Program-made: the position numbers and the translations under genes
Shown: positions 1 to 8,320 of the stretch, in pieces
Numbering within the stretch: position 1 is the stretch's first letter
Layout: each line of letters opens with the position of its first letter
Notes under the pieces: model-generated
Databases searched by the model: none
What the model saw: only the letters and a program-made list of their open reading frames with translations
Told to the model about the DNA's origin: nothing
Assembly (NCBI GenBank): GCA_015069135.1
Contig: SVJE01000001.1
Coordinates: 186,001-250,000 of the forward strand
DNA from: Oscillospiraceae bacterium
GTDB lineage: Bacteria; Bacillota; Clostridia; UBA1212; SIG427
Direction of reading: 5' to 3'
DNA: 64,000 bases

Positions 1-608
1 AAATGGGTATTGATACTAAAGCTGTTTTAGAAGCTGCAGGAACAAAGTGGAATTTCCTTAAGTTCTATCCCGGTCTTGTTGGAGGACATTGTATAGGTGT
101 TGACCCTTATTATCTTACATATAAAGCAGAAGAATTGGGATATCATTCGCAGATTATTCTTTCAGGAAGAAGAATAAATGATGATATGGGTAAATATGTA
201 GCAGAAAGTCTTGTGAAACTGCTGATTAAATCAGGTTCTTATGTGAAAGGTGCAAAAGTTGCAATTTTAGGTTTCACATTTAAAGAGAATTGTCCTGACA
301 CAAGAAATACCAAAATTATTGATATTGTAAACGAACTTAAAGAATATGGAATTAATCCTGTTATAGCCGATCCTACTGCTGATTCTGATGAAGCAAAGCG
401 CTTGTATGGAGTTGAGTTTACAGATATTTCTTTAATTAAGAATATGGATGCTGTTGTTCTGGCAGTTGCTCATAATGAATTTACAAATTTCAAAGTTGAA
501 GACATTGATAAAATGTTTGGTGAAAACAAAAAGGTGTTGGTTGATATTAAGGGAATTCTTGACAGAAAGCTATATGAATCTTCCGGCTATAATTATTGGA
601 GGCTTTAA
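1..608 (+). CDS. UDP-N-acetyl-hexosamine 6-dehydrogenase (WbpA/TviB type), 3' part
   Basis: This is the C-terminal about 200 residues of a nucleotide-sugar dehydrogenase; the gene starts before the window and is open from codon 3-5. The catalytic-cysteine motif GGHCIGVDPYY and the following helix ending in GRRINDD are visible, then the C-terminal UDP-binding Rossmann domain with GFTFKENCPDTRNT. Spacing and wording are those of the family that oxidises UDP-GlcNAc (or UDP-GalNAc) to the uronic acid with two NAD, rather than UDP-glucose dehydrogenase. It is followed after 3 bases by a 4-epimerase, the same pair (TviB/TviC, WbpA/WbpP-like) that makes UDP-GalNAcA for surface polysaccharides. The exact substrate is inferred. 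Confidence 0.88.
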   Translation, partial: MGIDTKAVLEAAGTKWNFLKFYPGLVGGHCIGVDPYYLTYKAEELGYHSQIILSGRRINDDMGKYVAESLVKLLIKSGSYVKGAKVAILGFTFKENCPDTRNTKIIDIVNELKEYGINPVIADPTADSDEAKRLYGVEFTDISLIKNMDAVVLAVAHNEFTNFKVEDIDKMFGENKKVLVDIKGILDRKLYESSGYNYWRL

Positions 609-611
609 TTA

Positions 612-1589
612 ATGTCATATAAAGATTTGAAATTTCCTGAAGGATCTGTGTTTTTAGTAACCGGTGGAGCCGGTTTCATAGGTTCAAACCTTTGTGAAGC
701 AATTCTGAACATGGGATATAGTGTAAGATGTCTCGATGATTTATCTACCGGTAAGATTGAAAATGTAGAGATGTTTTCAGGAAGACCCGGCTACGAATTT
801 ATAGAGGGCGACATTAAGAATTTTGACACATGTCTTAGGGCTACTTTAGGAGTGGACTATGTTCTCAATCAGGCTGCTTGGGGAAGTGTTCCAAGATCAA
901 TTGAAATGCCCCTTTTTTACTGTGCTAACAATATAATGGGTACCCTAAATATGATGGAGGCATCCAGGAAGAATGGAGTTAAGAAGTTTGTGTATGCCTC
1001 CAGTTCATCTGTATATGGTGACGAGCCTAATTTGCCTAAATGTGAAGGTCGAGAAGGAAATTTGCTTTCTCCTTATGCTCTGACTAAAATGTGTGATGAG
1101 GAGTGGGGAAGACAATATACATTGCATTATGGTCTGGATACTTATGGATTGAGATATTTTAATGTGTTCGGAAGAAGACAGGATCCTAACGGTGCATATG
1201 CTGCGGTAATTCCAAAGTTCATTAAACAACTTTTGAATAATGAACAGCCTACCATTAATGGTGATGGCAAACAGAGCAGAGATTTTACTTACATTGAAAA
1301 TGTTATTGAAGCAAATCTTAAAGCATGCCTTGCGTCCCATGAAGCAGCCGGGGAGGCATATAATATAGCTTATGGCGGAAGAGAATTTCTTATTGATATT
1401 TATTATGCGCTTACAGATGCTTTAGGTAAAAAGATTGAGCCAATATATGGTCCTGACAGAAAAGGTGATATTAAACATTCAAATGCTGATATTTCAAAGG
1501 CAAAGAAGTTTTTGGGTTATGATCCTCAATATGACTTTAAAACGGGACTTTTGGAAGCTATAGATTGGTATAAGGAGTATTTAAAATGA
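612..1589 (+). CDS. NAD-dependent UDP-N-acetylglucosamine 4-epimerase-like (TviC/WbpP type)
   Basis: A 325-residue short-chain dehydrogenase of the extended epimerase class. The N-terminal NAD motif TGGAGFIGSN (about residue 17), the catalytic serine region YASSSSVYGD and the YALTK tyrosine/lysine pair are all present, and NVFGRRQDP is typical of the WbpP/TviC branch acting on N-acetylated UDP-hexosamines. It sits 3 bases after the dehydrogenase and overlaps the next gene by 4 bases (ATGA), so the three are co-translated. Together with the dehydrogenase it would supply UDP-GalNAcA or a related uronic amino sugar for an envelope polysaccharide. Confidence 0.88.
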   Translation: MSYKDLKFPEGSVFLVTGGAGFIGSNLCEAILNMGYSVRCLDDLSTGKIENVEMFSGRPGYEFIEGDIKNFDTCLRATLGVDYVLNQAAWGSVPRSIEMPLFYCANNIMGTLNMMEASRKNGVKKFVYASSSSVYGDEPNLPKCEGREGNLLSPYALTKMCDEEWGRQYTLHYGLDTYGLRYFNVFGRRQDPNGAYAAVIPKFIKQLLNNEQPTINGDGKQSRDFTYIENVIEANLKACLASHEAAGEAYNIAYGGREFLIDIYYALTDALGKKIEPIYGPDRKGDIKHSNADISKAKKFLGYDPQYDFKTGLLEAIDWYKEYLK

Positions 1590-2140
1590 TTTGGTGGTAT
1601 AACCTTACAACAAATGAGCAACTTTTATATATTATTGCTTCCATAGCATCTGCTTTACTTGCTTTGGAATTGTTTTTCTATTTAACAGGTTTAAGGTCAG
1701 AAAGAAATAAAAAAAAGAATAATATTTTTCAACTTATTTTTACACTAAGGTCGGCACTTATTTTAGTTTCGGTGGCAAGTTGGTCAACAATTATTGGATA
1801 TAAGGCGATAGGTCGTTTCATTCCTGCCGCAATTATAGGATGCTTAACTGCACTTGTTATATTAATTATTTTTGTATTATACCTGAGAAAGGTGCTTAAA
1901 CTTTCTGAAAACTCTAAAATCTCTTTAGAAAACCTGATTGGATATGCAGGTATTACCTATAGTTCTATTCCGCCAAAAGGCGAAGGACGTGGTAAAATAA
2001 CTGTTAAGTTTGAAGATAAAATGCATGTTTTTGAAGCAATAGCTTATGGTGATAATAAAATTCCTACGGGAGCAGATATAAAGATAATAGATTCACTTGG
2101 TTCTAATTTGTTATTAGTTGAACAAATTAAGGAGGTTTAA
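1586..2140 (+). CDS. NfeD-like membrane protein
   Basis: 184 residues. There are about three hydrophobic segments (around residues 13-33, 52-73 and 78-100), then a soluble C-terminal domain of about 65 residues (GYAGITYSSIPPKGEGRGKITVKFEDK) matching the OB-fold of short NfeD proteins. NfeD proteins usually accompany a flotillin-like SPFH protein and act in membrane microdomain organisation; no flotillin gene is in the window. The start overlaps the epimerase stop by 4 bases, and the 3' end carries the GGAGG of the next gene, so it is tied into the polysaccharide operon. Confidence 0.7.
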   Translation: MIWWYNLTTNEQLLYIIASIASALLALELFFYLTGLRSERNKKKNNIFQLIFTLRSALILVSVASWSTIIGYKAIGRFIPAAIIGCLTALVILIIFVLYLRKVLKLSENSKISLENLIGYAGITYSSIPPKGEGRGKITVKFEDKMHVFEAIAYGDNKIPTGADIKIIDSLGSNLLLVEQIKEV

Positions 2141-2144
2141 GATA

Positions 2145-4424
2145 ATGTTTAAAAAAAATAAGATTTTAATTTGCCTGACAGTAGCAACTGTTTTATTCTT
2201 GTTATTTTTTACATTTACTTCATTTGCTTGGGTTGAAAGTATCAGGTTTGTAAATACATCAAACTACATTGTTGATGATGTATATATTTATGGTGTTTAT
2301 CCCGGTGACACAATGCAGGATATTGTTGACGATGCAATTGATAGTTCTTTATTACGTTGTCGTACAGCTAATAACAAAGAATTGGAAATAACCGAAAAAG
2401 CCTTTACTGGTGCAAGGGTACAGGTGTTTGCTTTTTCAAAAGCATTTTCTACAACACACGTTGTTATTAGAGGTGATGTTAATGGTGACGGTGATGTAAA
2501 ATCAAGTGACTATATGCAGATAAAAAGTCACTTTAAAACAGGTCAATTGTTAAAAAAAGCATTTCTTGAAGCTGCTGATGTAAATGATGACGATAGAGTA
2601 GGTACTGTTGATTATATGAAACTTAAGGCTTATCTTGATAATAAACTTGAGTTGTTCCCTGAAAGAAATGCTAACAGTGAAATTAAAGAATATACAGGAC
2701 CATATTCTGAGGTTAATGGTGCATACGGTGGTGTTGATGATCTTGGTCGTGAACAGCTTGGCGATACAGATTCAAGAGTTAACCGTACCGAAAAAGAAGT
2801 AGGTGTTTTCTATTTCTTATGGCATGGACAGCATGGTAGTTCAAAGACTGTATATGATAACACACAGATCCTTAAAAATGATCCAAATGCAATTGATTCA
2901 GTTGATAAATGGGTAGCTGCAGGTGGTGGTGGAGTTAGTGTTTTCCATTACTGGGACGAACCACTTTTTGGCTATTATAAGAGTGATGATGCATGGGTAA
3001 TGAGTAAGCATATTCAGATGCTTACAGAAACCGGTGTGGATTATGTGGTGTTTGACTGTACAAATGCGTATACATATGATAATTCAGCACTTTTGTTTTT
3101 GTCTGTATTAGATAAGTACTATAAACTTGGTTACGATGTTCCAAAAGTAGCATATTATACAAACAGCTATTCAACTACAACGATGACCAATATTATGAAT
3201 AATATGTACATTGCGCATCCTGAATATTCACATCTGTGGTATATGCTCAATGGTAAACCAATGATTATCGGTAAGGAACCTACCGCGGAAGTTTCAGCGT
3301 ATTTTACAGTTGTTTTATCGCAATGGCCTACAGAAGCTAAGAAAGCTACCGGGTTCCCTTGGATGGAATTTGATCGTTGGTTAACAGTTCAGTCGATATA
3401 CAGAATTGGTAACGCTGGGACTTCAATTATGAATGTATCTATTGCTCAGCACAATGCTACCTGCAGAATGAGTAGTGCTGCATGGTATGGGGCTGAAGAC
3501 AGAACAAGAAGCTATACGACTGATTACATAGAAGGACTTACAAAGGAAGAAGCTTTACTTGCAGGTACTAACTACAAAATCGGCTTTGATTATGCACTTT
3601 ATAATGACCCTGATATGATATTTATTACAGGTTTTAACGAGTGGATAGCTCAGCGTCAGAATTCTATTGAAAATGAACCTATAGTATTTGTTGACTGTGC
3701 TTCTCCTGATGCCAGCCGTGATTATGAACCGTCAAAAGGTATTCTTAAAGATAATTACTTTATGCAGACCTCCAATTTTATTAAGCAGTTCAAGGGTGGA
3801 GATTACAGAGTAAATGTTGGTACTGATATTACAATTGATATTACAGGAGATTTTTCTCAGTGGAATAATGTAACAGCCGTATACAAAGATTTTGTTGAAG
3901 AAACATTTGACAGGAATGCAGTAGGTTATGGCAAGCTTAATTATACAGATACAACAGGCAGAAATGATTTTTCTGTAATGAAGGTTGCTAAAGATTCATC
4001 GAATATTTATTTCTACGTTGAAACCGCTGAAGAGATTACTTCATCTGAAGATTCCGCTTGGATGAATCTGTTTATCAGAAGTAAAGGTTCATCAACTGAT
4101 AAAGAATCTTCATGGGAAGGCTTTGATTATGTGATAAACAGAACATCTCCTGAAGATGGTAAAATGACAGTAGAGAAGTCTAACGGAGGTTGGAACTTTA
4201 CCACAGTCGGTACTGTTTCATATAAACAGGAAGGTAATAAAATCATGATTGCCATCCCTAAAACAATGTTAGGAATTACTGAAACAGAACTTCTTGATAT
4301 TCAGTTCAAGTGGGTAGATAATTGTGGAAATGGTGATGTTATGACATTCTATACACAGGGTGATACAGCACCATACGGAAGATTTACTTATATATTCAGC
4401 CAGATAGATAAAGGCGGAAGATAA
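2145..4424 (+). CDS. secreted dockerin-containing GH99/GH71-like glycosidase
   Basis: 759 residues from the ATG that has GGAGGT eight bases upstream; a longer TTG-initiated reading from 2118 would overlap NfeD and lacks its own ribosome site. Order: signal or anchor helix (residues 5-27), a small beta module (about 30-105), two dockerin-like F-hand repeats (GDVNGDGDVKSSDY at about 110, ADVNDDDRVGTVDY at about 144), a TIM-barrel-like region (about 215-540; VGVFYFLWHGQ, HYWDEPLFGYY, GFNEW) resembling the GH71/GH99 group, and a C-terminal beta-sandwich of CBM9/DOMON type (about 565-759; DGKMTV, WVDNCGNGD). It probably acts on an exopolysaccharide outside the cell. The catalytic assignment is by resemblance only. 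Confidence 0.7.
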   Translation: MFKKNKILICLTVATVLFLLFFTFTSFAWVESIRFVNTSNYIVDDVYIYGVYPGDTMQDIVDDAIDSSLLRCRTANNKELEITEKAFTGARVQVFAFSKAFSTTHVVIRGDVNGDGDVKSSDYMQIKSHFKTGQLLKKAFLEAADVNDDDRVGTVDYMKLKAYLDNKLELFPERNANSEIKEYTGPYSEVNGAYGGVDDLGREQLGDTDSRVNRTEKEVGVFYFLWHGQHGSSKTVYDNTQILKNDPNAIDSVDKWVAAGGGGVSVFHYWDEPLFGYYKSDDAWVMSKHIQMLTETGVDYVVFDCTNAYTYDNSALLFLSVLDKYYKLGYDVPKVAYYTNSYSTTTMTNIMNNMYIAHPEYSHLWYMLNGKPMIIGKEPTAEVSAYFTVVLSQWPTEAKKATGFPWMEFDRWLTVQSIYRIGNAGTSIMNVSIAQHNATCRMSSAAWYGAEDRTRSYTTDYIEGLTKEEALLAGTNYKIGFDYALYNDPDMIFITGFNEWIAQRQNSIENEPIVFVDCASPDASRDYEPSKGILKDNYFMQTSNFIKQFKGGDYRVNVGTDITIDITGDFSQWNNVTAVYKDFVEETFDRNAVGYGKLNYTDTTGRNDFSVMKVAKDSSNIYFYVETAEEITSSEDSAWMNLFIRSKGSSTDKESSWEGFDYVINRTSPEDGKMTVEKSNGGWNFTTVGTVSYKQEGNKIMIAIPKTMLGITETELLDIQFKWVDNCGNGDVMTFYTQGDTAPYGRFTYIFSQIDKGGR

Positions 4425-4426
4425 CA

Positions 4427-4942
4427 ATGATAATTGCAATTGATGGTCCCTGTTGTGGGGGTAAAACAACATATGCAAATAAACTTGCAGCTGACTTTAA
4501 TGTCAGCTGTAATATTTTCCATATGGATGATTTTTTCTTAAGACCGGAACAAAGGACTGAAGAGCGTATTAATACTCCCGGTGAAAACGTAGATTATGAA
4601 AGATTTCTTGAAGAAGTACTTATTCCGCTTAAAAGTAATTCTGCATTTAGTTACAGAAAATTTTCCTGCAGTAAAATGGATCTTGATGAATATGTTTGTG
4701 TTGAACCAAGAGAAATTAATATTATTGAAGGGACCTACTCCTTGCATCCTGCTTTGAGAAATTATTATGATAAATGTATTTATATAGATGTTGATTCAAA
4801 GACACAGCTGGAACGCTTAAAAAGCAGGGAACCGGCCTACAAGGTAGAAATGTTTATTAACAAGTGGATTCCTTTGGAACGGCTTTATTTTGACACTTTT
4901 AAACCCAAAAACATATGTGATGAAATAATTACTCTTGATTAG
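4427..4942 (+). CDS. uridine kinase-like P-loop nucleoside/sugar kinase
   Basis: 171 residues, a compact kinase with Walker A GPCCGGKTT at residue 7, the FHMDDFF lid/acceptor region typical of uridine kinase and phosphoribulokinase relatives, and IIEGTYSLHP as the Walker-B-type strand. It starts 2 bases after the dockerin protein stop and so is probably coupled. Shorter than canonical Udk (about 210 residues), so the natural substrate is uncertain. Its 3' end overlaps the convergent BrkB gene by 14 bases. Confidence 0.72.
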   Translation: MIIAIDGPCCGGKTTYANKLAADFNVSCNIFHMDDFFLRPEQRTEERINTPGENVDYERFLEEVLIPLKSNSAFSYRKFSCSKMDLDEYVCVEPREINIIEGTYSLHPALRNYYDKCIYIDVDSKTQLERLKSREPAYKVEMFINKWIPLERLYFDTFKPKNICDEIITLD

Positions 4943-5846
4943 ATTTTCTTTTTTGATAGAAGTGGGAAATTTTTTCTTTGAATCTGTATTCGTCCAATAA
5001 ACAGTTTATTTCTCCGCCTAAAAATAACATATACATGCAGAAGTATAACCAGAGCATAAAAAGTACAATGGCTGTAAGACTACCGTATATATTGGAATAG
5101 TCAGAAAAGTTGTCGATATAAAATGCATAAAGGTATGAGAAGCCCACCCAACCTACAGCTGTAATAATTCCGCCGGGAATCTGACTTGTGAACTTACATT
5201 TTCTGTCAGGCATTATCACGTATATTGCTGAAAAGAATAATGTAAGAATTAAAAGCCCAAATAATCCTCTTAAATTTATAATCTTATCAAGTATTTCTGC
5301 GAGTCCAGGTGAAATACCATACATCCATATATGGATTATATTTCCAAATACAATAATAAGAAGTACAATAAATAAAACAAAAATAAACATAATAGTTTCA
5401 ATAAGTGCAAAAAAACGTAACACAAAATAATTTCTGGTTTCCTTTACACCGTAAACAGAATTAAGTCCGTTTCCGATAGCATAAAGAGATTTTGAAGCTG
5501 TCCAGAGAGCCGTTATTGCTGTTACGGATATTATTGTTCCGGAGGCAGATTGATTTATTTCTGTTAATAATGAATTAAGAAGCCCTGAAACAGGTGCAGG
5601 AAGAAAACCGGGTTCCAATTGTCCTGCTTCTGTAAGAGGTAAAGGAATATAGTTCAAAAGTGTTATAAACAGCATTACAAAAGGAAAAAAAGAAATAAAC
5701 AAGAATAAAGTGCTTTGTGCAGCATGAGCTGCAACAGAATGTTTTGCAGCCCGTCTGACAAAAAAAAGAACAGGATCACAAAAATCCAGTATTTTGTCAA
5801 ATATTTTTTTGATTTTAATTCTTGTTTGTTTTATACTATTTTTCAT
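4929..5846 (-). CDS. YihY/BrkB family inner membrane protein
   Basis: 305 residues with about six hydrophobic segments and the family hallmarks: AAHAAQSTLFLFISFFPFVMLF near the N terminus, LWTASKSLYAIGNGLNSVYGV in the middle, and the PDRKCKF loop followed by GGIITAVGWVGFSYLYAFYI. These proteins were once annotated RNase BN but are integral membrane proteins of uncertain transport or export function. Single gene, convergent with the kinase and divergent from the ABC exporter. Confidence 0.85.
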   Translation of the reverse strand: MKNSIKQTRIKIKKIFDKILDFCDPVLFFVRRAAKHSVAAHAAQSTLFLFISFFPFVMLFITLLNYIPLPLTEAGQLEPGFLPAPVSGLLNSLLTEINQSASGTIISVTAITALWTASKSLYAIGNGLNSVYGVKETRNYFVLRFFALIETIMFIFVLFIVLLIIVFGNIIHIWMYGISPGLAEILDKIINLRGLFGLLILTLFFSAIYVIMPDRKCKFTSQIPGGIITAVGWVGFSYLYAFYIDNFSDYSNIYGSLTAIVLFMLWLYFCMYMLFLGGEINCLLDEYRFKEKISHFYQKRKSNQE

Positions 5847-5904
5847 AATGATAATATTATAGCAAAAAAATGACTTTAAAGTACAAATTACAAAGGAGAT
5901 TTCT

Positions 5905-7629
5905 ATGAAAAATTTAAGGAAGTTTTCTAAATATTATAAACCATATATAGGAATAATTATTCTTGACCTTTTATGTGCTGCGGTTACATCCGGCTGTGAA
6001 CTGGCCTTTCCTATGATTGTAAGACAGATAACCGGTGAGGCATTAGTTGGAAATGCTGAATATGTAATTATGTCTGTATTAAGATTGGGTCTTCTGTATC
6101 TGGCGTTACGGATGATAGATGTTGCAGCTAATTATTATATGGCATATATAGGTCATGTAATGGGAGCCCGACTTGAAACGGATATGAGAAGGGATTTGTT
6201 TGCTCATTTGCAGGAACTTCCTTTTTCGTTTTATGATAATACAAAAATTGGTCAGCTAATGTCCAGAGTAACAAATGATTTGTTTGAAATTACAGAATTT
6301 TCACACCACTGCCCGGAGGAATTTTTTATTGCAGGCGTAAAAATTCTAGGTGCCTTTGTGCTTCTTCTTGGAATTAATATTCCATTAACTTTGATCATAT
6401 TTGCCATGCTTCCGCTTATGTTATTGTCTGTATTTTTGTTTAGAAGCAAAATGCGCAATGCATTTAAAAAATCCAGAGAACAGGTTGGCGAGCTTAATTC
6501 GGATTTGGAAGATAGTCTTTTGGGAGTAAGAGTAGTAAAGAGTTTTGCAAACGAAACTGTTGAAAGGGAAAAATTCGGAAAGGGAAATAATAAGTTTCTT
6601 GAAATTAAAAGTGAAGCATATAAATATATGGCAAGGTTTAGTGCTTCAACTAAATTTTTTGAAGGACTGATGTATGTGGCCGTAGTTGTTGTAGGAGCAA
6701 TTTTTATGGTGGATGGTAAAATCACTACTGTGGATTTGATTGCTTATCTTTTATACATACAAAGTCTTTTAACATCAATAAGAAGAATTGTAGAGTTTAT
6801 TGAACAATTCCAGAAAGGTACTACAGGTATCGACAGATTTCTGGAAATCATGGAAGTTCCTGTTGGAATTGAAGATAAAGAAGATGCCGTTGAATTAGGA
6901 AATATTAATGGTAAAATATCCTTTGAAAACGTAACTTTTTCTTATGGTGAAAACGGAAATGTGCTTTCTGATTTTAACCTTGAAATCAAGCCCGGAGAAA
7001 GTGTTGCTTTAGTAGGACCTTCAGGGGCAGGTAAGACTACAGTATGTAATCTTATTCCAAGATTTTATGAGACAACTAACGGAAAAATTTCCATTGATGA
7101 TATTAATATTAAAGATGTAACTCTTAAATCTCTTCGCTCCAATATAGGTATAGTACAACAGGATGTTTATTTGTTCAGTGGAACAATTGCTGAAAATATT
7201 GCTTATGGCAAAGTTTCTGCTTCAAAGGAAGAAATAGAAGAGGCTGCAAAAGCTGCAGGTGCCCATGAATTCATTTCACAACTTCCGGATGGGTATGACA
7301 CTTATGTAGGCGAACGTGGAGTTAAACTTTCCGGTGGACAGAAACAAAGAATTTCTATTGCAAGACTGTTTTTGAAAAATCCGCCGATTGTAATTCTGGA
7401 TGAAGCTACTTCTGCTCTTGATAATGAAAGTGAAAGGCTGGTACAGAAATCCCTGGAGCTCCTTGCAAAAGGCAGAACCACAATAACAATTGCTCACAGG
7501 CTTACTACAATAAAAAATGCCGACCGCATAGTTTATTTATGTGAGGACGGCATTAAAGAACAAGGGTCGCATAATGAACTTCTATCTCAAAACGGAGAAT
7601 ATGCTAAGCTTTATTCTCTTTATCAGTAA
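5905..7629 (+). CDS. ABC transporter, fused permease and ATPase (MsbA-like exporter half)
   Basis: 574 residues. An N-terminal exporter-type membrane domain (about 1-305, six helices) precedes a nucleotide-binding domain with Walker A GPSGAGKTT (about 372), Q-loop IVQQDVYLF, signature LSGGQKQR (about 476), Walker B IVILDEATSALD (about 494) and H-loop IAHRLTT. It would work as a homodimer exporting lipid, drug or peptide; no partner half is adjacent. AAAGGAG precedes the ATG. A strong hairpin terminator lies just downstream, inside the 3' coding part of the convergent DUF308 gene. Confidence 0.93.
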   Translation: MKNLRKFSKYYKPYIGIIILDLLCAAVTSGCELAFPMIVRQITGEALVGNAEYVIMSVLRLGLLYLALRMIDVAANYYMAYIGHVMGARLETDMRRDLFAHLQELPFSFYDNTKIGQLMSRVTNDLFEITEFSHHCPEEFFIAGVKILGAFVLLLGINIPLTLIIFAMLPLMLLSVFLFRSKMRNAFKKSREQVGELNSDLEDSLLGVRVVKSFANETVEREKFGKGNNKFLEIKSEAYKYMARFSASTKFFEGLMYVAVVVVGAIFMVDGKITTVDLIAYLLYIQSLLTSIRRIVEFIEQFQKGTTGIDRFLEIMEVPVGIEDKEDAVELGNINGKISFENVTFSYGENGNVLSDFNLEIKPGESVALVGPSGAGKTTVCNLIPRFYETTNGKISIDDINIKDVTLKSLRSNIGIVQQDVYLFSGTIAENIAYGKVSASKEEIEEAAKAAGAHEFISQLPDGYDTYVGERGVKLSGGQKQRISIARLFLKNPPIVILDEATSALDNESERLVQKSLELLAKGRTTITIAHRLTTIKNADRIVYLCEDGIKEQGSHNELLSQNGEYAKLYSLYQ

Positions 7630-8191
7630 TTAATATTTCACCGTCTGTTTCCTGACAGGCGGTGATTTTTACATATCGGCTTATCAGCCATACATCTGTG
7701 CATCCCATAACCACAAGGCAGGCACCAACAAACCTTGCAATTCCTTGTGTGCCAAATGGATTTATAAATACAAGCACACCTAAAGCTATTGTAAGAAAGG
7801 TAAGAAGTAATCCAACCCACCAGAGACTATAGTTGTGTTTTTGAAGCTCAAGGCTTTTCTGGAATTTAATAAAACTGTCTATTATAATAACAAGTCCCAT
7901 AACAAAACCTATGCTGTCGGTAAGAATTTGATATTTTACTATGAAAAATATACCTATTCCGGAAGAAATAAGTCCGTTTACTGTGTTTATACCTGAAAAC
8001 TTTGTCTTAGCCTTATTAGAAAAATTAGCAATGATTTGAATTAATCCATAGATCATAAGTAGACTTCCAAACCCGTAACAAACAATTCTTGTTATGATTT
8101 CAGGCCAGATTAACATAAGAATTCCCAGTAAAGCATATAAAATCGCTGTAAGCATGTAGCTTGATTTAATATATTTTATAAAATTTTTCAT
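7604..8191 (-). CDS. DUF308 (HdeD-like) membrane protein
   Basis: 195 residues from the ATG at 8191, which has GGAGG a few bases upstream; the reading frame is open to 8284 but that N-terminal addition is polar, non-homologous-looking and lies in the promoter region. It has six predicted membrane helices in pairs, with LLGILMLIWPEIITRIVCYGFG and LLTFLTIALGVLVFINPFGT typical of the HdeD/DUF308 family. Function in Firmicutes is unknown; HdeD of enterobacteria is linked to acid resistance. It overlaps the 3' end of the ABC exporter by 26 bases. Confidence 0.8.
   Translation of the reverse strand: MKNFIKYIKSSYMLTAILYALLGILMLIWPEIITRIVCYGFGSLLMIYGLIQIIANFSNKAKTKFSGINTVNGLISSGIGIFFIVKYQILTDSIGFVMGLVIIIDSFIKFQKSLELQKHNYSLWWVGLLLTFLTIALGVLVFINPFGTQGIARFVGACLVVMGCTDVWLISRYVKITACQETDGEILITDKENKA
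7638..7670 (+). terminator. intrinsic terminator of the ABC exporter gene
   Basis: An 11-bp stem TCACCGTCTGT (7638-7648) and ACAGGCGGTGA (7655-7665) with one wobble pair and a 6-base loop, followed by TTTTT. It lies inside the antisense DUF308 coding sequence. Confidence 0.8.
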
Positions 8192-8213
8192 ATATTTTCC
8201 TCCGTTTTTTTTA

Positions 8214-8243
8214 ATTGTATCACCATAAGTTGTAATTTGACAA
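8214..8243 (-). promoter_or_regulatory. promoter for the DUF308 gene
   Basis: On the minus strand, TTGTCA (complement of 8238-8243) and TACAAT (complement of 8214-8219) are separated by 18 bases, a good sigma-A type promoter. Its -35 overlaps the -35 of the divergent promoter for the wall hydrolase, so the two may compete. Confidence 0.55.
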
Positions 8244-8265
8244 TATCTAGTGTAAAAAGTATAAT
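8237..8265 (+). promoter_or_regulatory. consensus sigma-A promoter for the wall hydrolase
   Basis: Perfect TTGACA (8237-8242) and perfect TATAAT (8260-8265) with a 17-base spacer, 56 bases before the chosen start of the SH3/glucosaminidase/dockerin gene. Confidence 0.85.
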
Positions 8266-8320
8266 AATATTGATATTTGTGCACTAAAGATAAGACTTCA
8301 TTTTACGGAAGGTGAGTTGT

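Noticed and set aside
2118..2144. TTG start for the dockerin glycosidase
   Set aside because: It overlaps NfeD and has no ribosome site; GGAGGT points to ATG 2145.
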